NCBI GenBank assembly: GCA_963819715.1
Contig: CAWFXE010000002.1
Coordinates: forward strand, 744,001-808,000
Reading direction: 5' to 3'
Origin: DASUPK01 sp963819715
GTDB taxonomy: Bacteria > Actinomycetota > Thermoleophilia > Solirubrobacterales > 70-9
DNA length: 64,000 bases
Part shown: positions 17,980-25,432 of the stretch, piece by piece
How positions within the stretch are numbered: the stretch's first letter is position 1
How the letters are laid out: each line of letters begins with the position of its first letter
Made by a program: the position numbers and the translations under genes
Notes under the pieces: generated by a model
The model's input: the letters and a program-made list of their open reading frames with translations, nothing else
What the model was told of the DNA's origin: nothing
Databases searched by the model: none

Positions 17980-18717
17980 CTAGGCGTGGATGAAGACAGG
18001 CGCGCCCAGCGGGACGCGCGCGAACAGGGAGATCATGTCCGGGTCGGAGGCCCGCAGGCAGCCGTGGGAGTTGGCGCCGCCGATTGAGCCCGGCGTGCCG
18101 TGGATCGCCATCCGGTTGCCGCCGATCCATCCGGGCGGCAGGTTCGGCTGGTGGCCGGAGAGAGCCAGAGCGCAGCAGCCGTACCAGGGGCCGAGGCCCT
18201 TGCCCACCAGGCCGTCGGTCACCGAGTAGTCCCCCAGCGGTGTGGGAGAGGTCGGGGAGCCGACCGTCACCGGGAAGCGGTCGAGGAGGCGGTCTCCGTA
18301 ATGGAGCTCGAGAACCTGGCGGGAGACATCCGCGTCGATCCAGAAGTGCGTCTGGGACACATCCAGGACGAAGCGGTCGTCCCTGATCCAGGCAAGCTCC
18401 CCGTCCGGCAGCTCCGGCGCCGGGACGCCGAACCAGGCGCCATCCACCCGTTCGATCCAGAGGACGCGCATCGAGCCGAACTCGGTGCGATCACCGACAC
18501 GGGTGATCACCCTGCCGCCCGGGGAGGCATGCAGCGCGATCCGCTGTCCGGGCCGGACGGTGGCGATCGGGAAGCTCGGCCCCTTCACCCTCGGCGCCGG
18601 CGGGCTGAGGGAGATCTGGGGCACCGGAACGGCCGCGCGCAGCGCCTCGACGGCCGGATTCCCGGTTCCCGAGGAGGCGGCGACCGCCAGCGCCGCGATC
18701 AGCGCGAGGAAGCTCAT
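17980..18717 (-). CDS. L,D-transpeptidase (YkuD domain), downstream copy
   Basis: A 245-residue exported protein: a signal-like hydrophobic N-terminus (residues 2-17), a linker with an SH3-like segment (GQRIALHASPGGRVI), then a YkuD catalytic domain. The active site has the His in MAIHGTPGSIGG and the catalytic Cys in NSHGCLRASD. These enzymes form 3-3 cross-links in peptidoglycan or attach proteins to it. Its ATG overlaps the stop of the paralogue at 18714 (ATGA), and the two share most of their C-terminal sequence, so they are a tandem duplication and probably one transcript. It ends in PVFIHA like its partner. Confidence 0.82.
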   Translation of the reverse strand: MSFLALIAALAVAASSGTGNPAVEALRAAVPVPQISLSPPAPRVKGPSFPIATVRPGQRIALHASPGGRVITRVGDRTEFGSMRVLWIERVDGAWFGVPAPELPDGELAWIRDDRFVLDVSQTHFWIDADVSRQVLELHYGDRLLDRFPVTVGSPTSPTPLGDYSVTDGLVGKGLGPWYGCCALALSGHQPNLPPGWIGGNRMAIHGTPGSIGGANSHGCLRASDPDMISLFARVPLGAPVFIHA

Positions 18718-19508
18718 GCGTGGATGAACACGGGGGTCCCGAGGGGAATGCGCGTGAGCAGCGAGACCATGTCCTGGTCGGAAGCCCGGAGGCAGCCGTT
18801 TGAGTCGGCGCCACCGATAGCGCCCGGAGAACCGTGAATCGCAATGCGGTCACCTCCGATCCACCCCGGAGGAAGGTGGTCCTGGTGGCCGGAGAGGGCG
18901 AGGACGCAACAGCCGTACCAGGGCCCGAGGCCATTCCCCACCAGTCCGTCGGTCACGGAGTAGTCCCCCAGCGGCGTGGGAGATGTCCGTGAGCCCACGG
19001 TCACCGGGAAGCTGGTCAGCAGACGTCTTCCGTAGCGAAGCTCCATATGGCGCCTGGACAGATCCGCCCTGATCCAGAACCGAGTCCGCGCGACGCTCAG
19101 CGCAGAGGGGTCGTTCTGAATCCACGCGAGTCTTCCGTTCGGCAGATCCGGGATTGGAACCCCGAACCAGGCTCCCTTCACGCGCTCGATCCAGTAGGCG
19201 CTCCTCGAGCCGAATTCGGTGCGATCACCGACGTCTCCGAGCACCGCGCCTCCCGGCGATGCGCGCAGGGCGATCCGGTGGCCGGGATTCACGGTCGCGA
19301 TCGCGTAGCTCGGGCCCTGGGCGCTCGTGGCACTCCGGCGTTCCGCTGGAGGCGGGCTGATGGTCGGCGCCGTCACCGTGGGCAGCGTGATGACGATGGG
19401 AGCCGCCGGGCTCTCGCTGTCTCCCTCGAAGAGGAGGTACGCCGACGCACCCGCAATCGCGATCAAGGCGATCAGGGCGAACAACTTCATGTCCGTGGCC
19501 GAGGGCAT
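18714..19508 (-). CDS. L,D-transpeptidase (YkuD domain), upstream copy
   Basis: A 264-residue paralogue of the downstream gene, with a clear N-terminal anchor (KLFALIALIAIAGASAYLLF) then a Pro/Thr linker, an SH3-like region and a YkuD domain. The catalytic region is IHGSPGAIGGADSNGCLRAS; the residue before the Gly-Cys is Asn rather than His, which this family tolerates, so activity is not excluded. Expected role: peptidoglycan 3-3 cross-linking in the envelope. ATG 19508 lies just downstream (on this strand) of tRNA-Ser; the ATGA overlap with the second copy implies coupled translation. Confidence 0.82.
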   Translation of the reverse strand: MPSATDMKLFALIALIAIAGASAYLLFEGDSESPAAPIVITLPTVTAPTISPPPAERRSATSAQGPSYAIATVNPGHRIALRASPGGAVLGDVGDRTEFGSRSAYWIERVKGAWFGVPIPDLPNGRLAWIQNDPSALSVARTRFWIRADLSRRHMELRYGRRLLTSFPVTVGSRTSPTPLGDYSVTDGLVGNGLGPWYGCCVLALSGHQDHLPPGWIGGDRIAIHGSPGAIGGADSNGCLRASDQDMVSLLTRIPLGTPVFIHA

Positions 19509-19525
19509 CCCGCAGGGTGTTTCAG

Positions 19526-19615
19526 CGGAGAGGGAGGGATTCGAACCCTCGAGAGAGCTATTAGCCCCCTACTCGCTTAGCAGGCGAGTGCCTTCAGCCG
19601 CTCGGCCACCTCTCC
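19526..19615 (-). tRNA. tRNA-Ser (anticodon GCT)
   Basis: The minus strand gives a class II tRNA: acceptor GGAGAGG/CCTCTCC, anticodon loop CTGCTAA in the stem CTCGC/GCGAG, a long variable arm, and T-loop TTCGAAT. Anticodon GCT reads AGC/AGU serine codons. No encoded CCA. A second serine tRNA lies at 23995-24085, and serS is also in the window. Confidence 0.95.
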
Positions 19616-19703
19616 GGGGGCGGTCGCTAGGCGACCACGCGGCACGATTGTAGGCTCAGACGAGAGGGTGCAGCGGAAGCGAAGCTGAGCAGCAACCCGA
19701 TTA

Positions 19704-20906
19704 ATGAAGCCGGCCACCGAAGAGAAGCCGACCCCCGTACCTCCAGTTGACGAGGAAACTCGACCCCTGTCGGCGATCGACACGCCGACCCCCCTTCCCC
19801 TCCCCACGCCGATGGAGGCCTTCGAGCGCTTCGAGGTCATCTTCGGCGGCAGGCAGGCGCCGTTCGCGTTCCTCGACCTCGACGCGGTCTGGGCGAACGC
19901 CGCCGACATGCTGCGGCGCTCGCGGGGCAAGCCGATCCGCATCGCTACGGAGGCCATCCGCTCGCGGCCGGTGCTCGAGCGGATCCTGGACCTCGATCCG
20001 GGCTTCCAGGGCGCCCTCACGTTCAGCCTGCCCGAGACGATCTGGCTCTGGGAGCACGACGTGCGCGACCTCGTCGTCGCCAACCCGACCAGCGACCGCG
20101 CCAGCCTGACCCGGCTCGCGCGGATCACCTCCGAGGATCCCGAGGAGGCACCCGTGGTGATGGTCGACTGCGTCGAGCACCTCGACCTGATCGAAGAGGC
20201 GGCGACGTCATTCGTCGCGCCGATCCGCGTCGCGATCGACATCGATCTCTCCTGGCGGCCGTTCGGCGGGATCGTCAAGTTCGGCGCCCGGCGCTCACCC
20301 ATCAGGACGGCCGGCGAAGCGGTGGCCCTGGCCCGGGAGATCGACCGCCGCGACCGGACCAAGCTCGTCGGGGCACTGGCGTACGAGGCGCAGATCGCCG
20401 GAGTCGGGGACAACGACCCGGGCAAGTCGATCAACAACCTGATCGTGCGGCGCATGCAAGCAGCGTCCGCGAAGGACATCGAAGAGCGCCGGGCCGAGAT
20501 CGTCAACGCGCTGTCCGAGGTCGCCCAGCTCCAGTTCGTCAACGGAGGCGGCACGGGCTCGATCGACCGGACCGCATCCGAGTGGGCGGTGACCGAGATC
20601 GGGGCGGGATCCGGCTTCTGCGCCCCGGTGCGGTTGGACCATTTCCGCTCCTTCAGGCCCCGGCCGGCCGCGATGTTCACCCTGCCGGTGACCCGCTCAT
20701 CGGGAATCGGCCGTGAGGTGGAGGGCGCGGAGCGGGCATTGCCCCCCGCCCGATCGAACCGGCTCGGCATCGGGGACCGGGTCTATTTCCGCGATCTGCG
20801 CGCCGGCGAGCTCTGCGAGCGCTTCGACCGCCTGTTCCTGATCACCGGGACGACGATCCGAGACGAGGTCCCGACCTACCGGGGCGAGGGAAAAGCGTTC
20901 CTGTAG
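19704..20906 (+). CDS. Alanine racemase / D-threonine aldolase-fold protein lacking the PLP lysine
   Basis: The 400-residue sequence matches the fold-type III PLP proteins called amino acid deaminase/aldolase. A Pro/Thr-rich N-terminal tail of about 37 residues precedes FAFLDLDAVWANAADML, then the substrate-binding segments SWRPFGGIVKFGARRSP, LAYEAQIAGVGDNDPGK, VNGGGTGSIDRTASE, EIGAGSGFC and the C-terminal DRVYFRDLRAGELCERFDRL. The striking point is residue 83: where relatives, as I remember them, have IRVASKSVR with the Schiff-base lysine, this protein reads IRIATEAIR (codon GAG at 19950-19952). If real, it cannot form the usual internal aldimine. Alternatives: a single-base read error (AAG to GAG) or a non-catalytic PLP-binding or regulatory protein. 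It stands alone, after tRNA-Ser. Confidence 0.75.
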   Translation: MKPATEEKPTPVPPVDEETRPLSAIDTPTPLPLPTPMEAFERFEVIFGGRQAPFAFLDLDAVWANAADMLRRSRGKPIRIATEAIRSRPVLERILDLDPGFQGALTFSLPETIWLWEHDVRDLVVANPTSDRASLTRLARITSEDPEEAPVVMVDCVEHLDLIEEAATSFVAPIRVAIDIDLSWRPFGGIVKFGARRSPIRTAGEAVALAREIDRRDRTKLVGALAYEAQIAGVGDNDPGKSINNLIVRRMQAASAKDIEERRAEIVNALSEVAQLQFVNGGGTGSIDRTASEWAVTEIGAGSGFCAPVRLDHFRSFRPRPAAMFTLPVTRSSGIGREVEGAERALPPARSNRLGIGDRVYFRDLRAGELCERFDRLFLITGTTIRDEVPTYRGEGKAFL

Positions 20907-21018
20907 ACAGGTTTCACCATCAGATCGCGGCCACAAGCGGCCGCCCCACATAAGTCGCTACGGGCTTCGCCCTCCGCTCCAGAGTGGAGCGGCCTGGTGT
21001 CCGCTAGAACAACTGTCC

Positions 21019-21048
21019 AAAGGCCTCCGGTACCGAATAGAGGCCTTT
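21019..21048. terminator. Hairpin in the 211-base gap before the GGDEF-EAL gene
   Basis: AAAGGCCTC (21019-21027) pairs perfectly with GAGGCCTTT (21040-21048), followed by CTC, giving a 9-bp stem that could end the upstream gene's transcript. The rest of the 20907-21117 gap holds short inverted GC repeats (GCGGCCACAAGCGGCCGC) but no c-di-GMP riboswitch that I can recognise. Confidence 0.4.
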
Positions 21049-21117
21049 CTCGGTGGACCCCCCAGGTCTACCGTCCATCGGTTCCCAGGGAAGGGTGTAT
21101 CCGGCCTCGCTTCCTGA

Positions 21118-23442
21118 ATGGGCTCGAAGGGGGAACTTCGAGAGAGGACGTCGAGAGTGAGCCACCGAGTAGCCGCCGTCGCCGGTCGCCAGGGCGATCG
21201 CGGCTGGTCACGGGCCATCGGGCTCGACGTCGAGCCGGGGCGCTTCTTCGAGGGCGCGAACGTCATTTGGCGCATCGCCCCGTTCGTCGTCGCCGGGGTC
21301 CTGCCCTTCGCGCTGGTCCCGGTGGCGGGCCTCTCCTTCACGGACCCGCGCGTCGCGATCGCGGCCGCGATGGTGCCGATCGTGGTCGGCTGCGCCCTGC
21401 TCGTGCCCTGGGAGCGATACCCGGCCTGGCCCCAGGCGATCCTCCCCCTCTCCTATTTCGTCATCCTCGCCCTGCTGCGCGACGCGAACGGGAGCACACC
21501 CACCGCATTCGATCCGCTGCTGGCGATCCCGATCACCTGGTTCGCGATCTACGGCACGGGCCGGGAGCTCGGGATCTCGATCGTCGCGATGGGCCTGACG
21601 CTGCTTGCTCCGCTGGTCATCCCGGGCGATCCCGCGTACAGCAGCGACCAGTGGCAGCGCATGATCGTCGCCGTGGTCCTCGCGGGGGCGGTTGGTCCCG
21701 CCGTGCACGCGCTCGTCCTCGCCCTCAAGGAGACGAGCAGGGATCTGGGCGAGGCCGAGGAGCTGTTCCGGAGGGCATTCGACGACAGCCAGGTCGGGAT
21801 GGCCCTGGTCTCGACCGCCGGACGCTTTCAGCGCGTCAACCGAGCCCTTTGCGAGATCACCGGTTACCCCGAGCACGAGCTTCTGGGCAGGACCTTCAGC
21901 GAGATCACCTATCCCGACGACGTCGAGGCCGGCCTCGACGCGCTCCGCGACCTGATCGAAGGCGAGCGCTACGGCTACAGGGCCGAGAAGCGCTACCTCC
22001 ACGCGGAGGGACACCCGGTCTGGGTCTCGCTGAACGTATCGCCGGTTTACGACGAGGGCGCGGTGAGCTATCTGATCAGCCAGGTAGAGGACATCTCCGA
22101 CCGCAAGGAATCCGAGGAGCGGCTCACCCGCCAGGCGCTCCACGACTCGCTCACCGGGCTTCCCAACCGAACTCTCTTCGCCGACCGCGTGCGCATGGCC
22201 TCGAACCGCCGTGGCGCGCGCGGCTACGCGATCGTCTACCTCGACCTCGACGCCTTCAAGCTCGTCAACGACACCCTCGGCCATGCCGCGGGCGACCAGG
22301 TCCTGATCGAGGTAGCACGCCGGCTGGAGCGCCTGCTCCGCGCAGGCGACACCCTCGCGCGCCTGGGCGGCGACGAGTTCGCGCTCCTCTGCGAGGAGGT
22401 CGGGGACGACGACGCCAAGGCGATCGCCGACCGGGTCATCGACGCGATGGCCAAGCCCATCGACGTTCAGGGCAGGGCCATCACCCAGGCGGCAAGCATC
22501 GGCATCTCCCTCTATGCGCAGGACGGGGCTCCGGCGGAACCCGACGACATGCTGGGCGATGCGGACCTCGCCATGTATCGCGCGAAGGCCGCAGGCAAGT
22601 CCCGCTACGCCCTGTTCGAGACCTGGATGCGCACCGGCGAGACGGACCAGACCGGGCTGGAGCACGAGCTCCGGGCCGGGATCGAGAACGGCGAGCTCAC
22701 CGTGCACTACCAGCCCGAGGTGGATCTGATCAGCGGCGAGATCACCGGCGCCGAGGCTCTGGTGCGTTGGCAGCATCCGGTTCGGGGGCTGCTCGAGCCG
22801 GCGCAATTCCTCTTCGTTGCCGAGGCGAGCGACCTGATCCTGGAGGTGGATGACCTGGTGCTTCGCGAGGCCTGCTTCCAGGCGGCCCACTGGCGGGAGG
22901 AGCTCCCGGACGGAGAGCGATTCACGGTCTCGGTCAACATCAGCGAGCGGCGCCTCGCGGATCCGGGCCTGAGCGGCAAGATCGCCCAGGCGATCGCGGA
23001 TGCCCGGCTGCCCGCTGCCTCACTCTGCCTGGAGATCGCCGAGCGCGCGGTGATGGATCGCCGCGCCGCCGCGCTCGCAGCCATTCCGGATCTGGAGGCG
23101 CTGGGGATCCGCCTCTTGATCGACGACTTCGGCATCGCCATCTCCTCCTTCGGCAGCCTGAAGCGCCTCCCGCGCCTGAACGCGATCAAGATCGACGCAT
23201 CATTCATCGCCGGGCTCGGTCGCTCCCGCGAGGATTCGGCCGGCGTCGCCGCCATCGTCGGGCTGGCGCACGGCCTGGGACTGACGGCCACGGCGGAGGG
23301 CCTCGAGCGCGAGGAGCAGCTCCGCGAGCTGCAGGCGCTGCACTGCGATCGCGGCCAGGGCTACTACTTCGCGCGACCGCAGCCGCCGGAATCCCTGGGC
23401 AAGCTGCTCACCTCGGCACGCCTCGGTGAACTGATCTCATAG
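21118..23442 (+). CDS. Membrane-anchored PAS-GGDEF-EAL cyclic di-GMP turnover protein
   Basis: A 774-residue protein (ATG 21118, alternative GTG 21157). Five or six hydrophobic helices span about residues 50-205. A PAS/PAC sensor follows (about 215-335, FDDSQVGMALVSTAGRFQRV to SYLISQVEDISDRKESEERL). The GGDEF domain has DSLTGLPNR, LDLDAFKLVNDTLGHAAGD and an intact GGDEF preceded by an RxxD inhibitory site (RAGD, five residues upstream). The EAL domain (about 515-765) keeps ITGAEALVRWQHP, LLIDDFG and KIDASFI, although the usual ExxE segment reads LCLEIAERAVM. Both synthesis and hydrolysis of c-di-GMP look possible; the PAS domain probably sets the balance. Likely affects envelope or developmental behaviour. 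A second c-di-GMP-type protein lies at 25433. Confidence 0.88.
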   Translation: MGSKGELRERTSRVSHRVAAVAGRQGDRGWSRAIGLDVEPGRFFEGANVIWRIAPFVVAGVLPFALVPVAGLSFTDPRVAIAAAMVPIVVGCALLVPWERYPAWPQAILPLSYFVILALLRDANGSTPTAFDPLLAIPITWFAIYGTGRELGISIVAMGLTLLAPLVIPGDPAYSSDQWQRMIVAVVLAGAVGPAVHALVLALKETSRDLGEAEELFRRAFDDSQVGMALVSTAGRFQRVNRALCEITGYPEHELLGRTFSEITYPDDVEAGLDALRDLIEGERYGYRAEKRYLHAEGHPVWVSLNVSPVYDEGAVSYLISQVEDISDRKESEERLTRQALHDSLTGLPNRTLFADRVRMASNRRGARGYAIVYLDLDAFKLVNDTLGHAAGDQVLIEVARRLERLLRAGDTLARLGGDEFALLCEEVGDDDAKAIADRVIDAMAKPIDVQGRAITQAASIGISLYAQDGAPAEPDDMLGDADLAMYRAKAAGKSRYALFETWMRTGETDQTGLEHELRAGIENGELTVHYQPEVDLISGEITGAEALVRWQHPVRGLLEPAQFLFVAEASDLILEVDDLVLREACFQAAHWREELPDGERFTVSVNISERRLADPGLSGKIAQAIADARLPAASLCLEIAERAVMDRRAAALAAIPDLEALGIRLLIDDFGIAISSFGSLKRLPRLNAIKIDASFIAGLGRSREDSAGVAAIVGLAHGLGLTATAEGLEREEQLRELQALHCDRGQGYYFARPQPPESLGKLLTSARLGELIS

Positions 23443-23451
23443 AATCGTTGC

Positions 23452-23961
23452 ATGGGGAGAGTCGCCGCGTACGACCCGAAGGAGCCGAAGGGGCTCTGGA
23501 TGAGCTCGCTCTCCTGGGCCGCCCGCCAGCCCCCGATCACCTGGTTCCTCGTCAACGTCGGCAACAAGATCGACCCGTACCTGATGCGCGCGACCGGCGG
23601 ACGCGTGAAGACCACGATCAACGCGCCGACGGTCCTGCTCACCCACACCGGAGCGAAAAGCGGCAAGGAGCGCAGCACGCCGCTCGCCTACTTCACCGAC
23701 GGGGACGACGTGATCCTGATCGCATCCCGCGGAGGTCACCAGGACCACCCCGCCTGGTACCACAACGTCTCGGCCAACCCGGACGTCGAGCTCTGGACCA
23801 AGGGCGGCGGCGGCCGCTACCGCGCGAAGGAGGCCGAGGGAGAGGAGCGCACGCGGCTCTGGGACCTCGCCACCGAGTTCTATCCCGGCTTCGCCAGGTA
23901 TCAGGAGCGCGCCGGCAACCGGCGCATTCCGGTCATCGTCTGCACGCCGCAGGACGACTAG
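23452..23961 (+). CDS. Deazaflavin (F420)-dependent nitroreductase-family oxidoreductase
   Basis: A 169-residue protein with the DDN/F420-binding split-barrel signature: TVLLTHTGAKSGKERSTPLA, then ILIASRGGHQDHPAWYHNVS and NPDVELW. The C-terminus ends in a RIPVIVCTPQD segment typical of the family. Members use reduced coenzyme F420 to reduce quinones, nitro compounds or other acceptors, often at the inner membrane face. The gene starts 10 bases after the GGDEF-EAL stop, so the two may share a transcript, and a tRNA-Ser follows. F420 use supports an actinobacterial host. Confidence 0.85.
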   Translation: MGRVAAYDPKEPKGLWMSSLSWAARQPPITWFLVNVGNKIDPYLMRATGGRVKTTINAPTVLLTHTGAKSGKERSTPLAYFTDGDDVILIASRGGHQDHPAWYHNVSANPDVELWTKGGGGRYRAKEAEGEERTRLWDLATEFYPGFARYQERAGNRRIPVIVCTPQDD

Positions 23962-23994
23962 CGCCAGGCACCGCGTCTAGCCTGTCCGACAACC

Positions 23995-24085
23995 GGAGGG
24001 GTGGCAGAGTCTGGTTGATTGCGGCAGCCTTGAAAGCTGTTGACCGGGTCCTCCCGGTCCGGGGGTTCGAATCCCTCCCCCTCCG
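23995..24085 (+). tRNA. tRNA-Ser (anticodon TGA)
   Basis: A class II tRNA on the plus strand: acceptor GGAGGGG/CCCCTCC, anticodon stem CAGC/GCTG around CTTGAAA, long variable arm (GACCGGGTCCTCCCGGTC) and T-loop TTCGAAT. Anticodon TGA reads UCN serine codons. No encoded CCA. Confidence 0.95.
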
Positions 24086-24102
24086 CTGATTCGCCCGGGC
24101 GT

Positions 24103-25278
24103 CTAGCGCAGCGTGGCCGTCAGGTCGATCGTCCCGATCAGGTCGCCGGTGACGAAGTCGTTGCTCGCGGTGCCCGAAGCGTTCGGGAAGACCTGATTGA
24201 GGGTGAACGCGGCCACGTCGGCGAGGTGCACGGTGGCGCCGGTGACGGTCGCCTGCTTCTTGGTCGGGTCGAAGGTCCGGGTTCCGGTGGACCAGTCGAT
24301 CGTCCCGAGCGACGCCACGAGGCTCGTGCCGTTCGGCAGGGTCGCGGTCGAGTTCAGGCTGTTGCGATCGAACGCCGCGCTGAAGTCCGTGCTGAGGAGA
24401 TGGGTGCCCGTGGGTGGATCGGCCGATCCACAGGAGGACGGAGTGATGACGATGGTGCTGTTCTTGGTGATCGTCTGGCCGCCGCCCGTGAGCACCTCTC
24501 CGGCGCTGAAGTCGGGTGCCAGGTCTCCGCCGGTCACGGGGAAGGTGAAGTCGGTGAGGGTCTGCGTCGCCGGGGCGATCGGGGCCACTCCGCCCGTGAG
24601 CGCATCGATGCAGTGCGACGGGAGCTTCCCGCCGAATGAGCCGGGCGCCAGGCTCGTATGGAGGACCAGGTTCCCGCTGCCGGCGACGACCTCCACCGCC
24701 AGCGGATCCGTCGTGATCGAGACGACCGTGCCGAGCGGCTGGCCGGCCTTCACGCCCCGGCGCGCCGACTTCTTCGCGCCGCGCTTGCGCCGGGAGAACA
24801 CCCGGTTGAGCGCCCGCGCTCCCTTGCGAGCAATGGTCGCCTTGACGTTCTCGATCCTGGCGCCAAAGCCGTCACGGGTCACGGTGCCACCGGCGAGCGC
24901 GCCGAAGACGGCGATCTTCTTCTTGCCGACCTTGGCCGAAATGGTGCCGTGACCGCCGTTCCCGCCGAGGTTGAGAGCCGTGATCGTGACCTTGGCCTTG
25001 CGCTTGCCGCGCTTGGCCCGGATGGTCCTCGCAATCTGCACGGTCCCCGAGCCGTCGACCGGATCGACCGCTCCGCCGGTGATCGGCAGGTTCAGGTTCG
25101 AAGGCTTCAGCTTGAGGCCCCGCGAGCCCTTGAGCTGAATGACCACCGAGCCGCCCTTGAGCTTGTCCTGGCCCGCGAGAGCGGTGCTCGAGGTGGCAAA
25201 CAGCGCAAGCGCGACGAGCATGGCGGCAACGAGGCCGCGACGGCCTGCTCTCGGGTGCTTGTCCTTATAGATAGGCAT
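24103..25278 (-). CDS. Secreted protein with two HtaA-like domains
   Basis: From ATG 25278 the protein has a signal peptide (MPIYKDKHPRAGRRGL, then a hydrophobic core ending SSTALA/GQD). It is followed by two tandem beta-rich domains: one around LNLPITGGAVDPVDGSGTVQ and one around FTFPVTGGDLAPDFSAGEVL. They share the [IV]TGG..[DS]P...GxGxV pattern of HtaA-type haem-binding domains, each ending in a ...LN.VF segment. A Lys/Arg-rich linker (SRRKRGAKKSARRG) joins them. HtaA proteins of corynebacteria bind haem at the cell surface; many thermoleophilial homologues are uncharacterised, so haem binding here is only inferred. The frame extends upstream to 25368, but that start lacks a signal peptide. 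No sortase motif is seen. Confidence 0.66.
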   Translation of the reverse strand: MPIYKDKHPRAGRRGLVAAMLVALALFATSSTALAGQDKLKGGSVVIQLKGSRGLKLKPSNLNLPITGGAVDPVDGSGTVQIARTIRAKRGKRKAKVTITALNLGGNGGHGTISAKVGKKKIAVFGALAGGTVTRDGFGARIENVKATIARKGARALNRVFSRRKRGAKKSARRGVKAGQPLGTVVSITTDPLAVEVVAGSGNLVLHTSLAPGSFGGKLPSHCIDALTGGVAPIAPATQTLTDFTFPVTGGDLAPDFSAGEVLTGGGQTITKNSTIVITPSSCGSADPPTGTHLLSTDFSAAFDRNSLNSTATLPNGTSLVASLGTIDWSTGTRTFDPTKKQATVTGATVHLADVAAFTLNQVFPNASGTASNDFVTGDLIGTIDLTATLR

Positions 25279-25432
25279 CCGGGCTTGAGAATCGCTTCCC
25301 CCTGCACCTGCCAGTGTCTCACGGGTCCGCAAACAATGCGCCGGTTGCCTACCGAATAAAGATCTCAAGGGATTTCGCCGATGGACGATGAATAGGTGAG
25401 GGGGAGTACTCGTCGTGGCCTTGCCTTAAACC

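Noticed and set aside
18780..18812. Loss of activity in the upstream L,D-transpeptidase because SHGC reads SNGC
   Set aside because: The residue before Gly-Cys varies in active family members; the Cys, Gly and His are kept.
20907..21117. Possible c-di-GMP riboswitch before the GGDEF-EAL gene
   Set aside because: None of the conserved GEMM core sequences are visible; only simple inverted repeats.
21208..22890. 560-codon minus-strand frame opposite the GGDEF-EAL gene
   Set aside because: High-GC shadow of a gene with clear PAS, GGDEF and EAL motifs on the other strand; no recognisable domain in the reverse frame.
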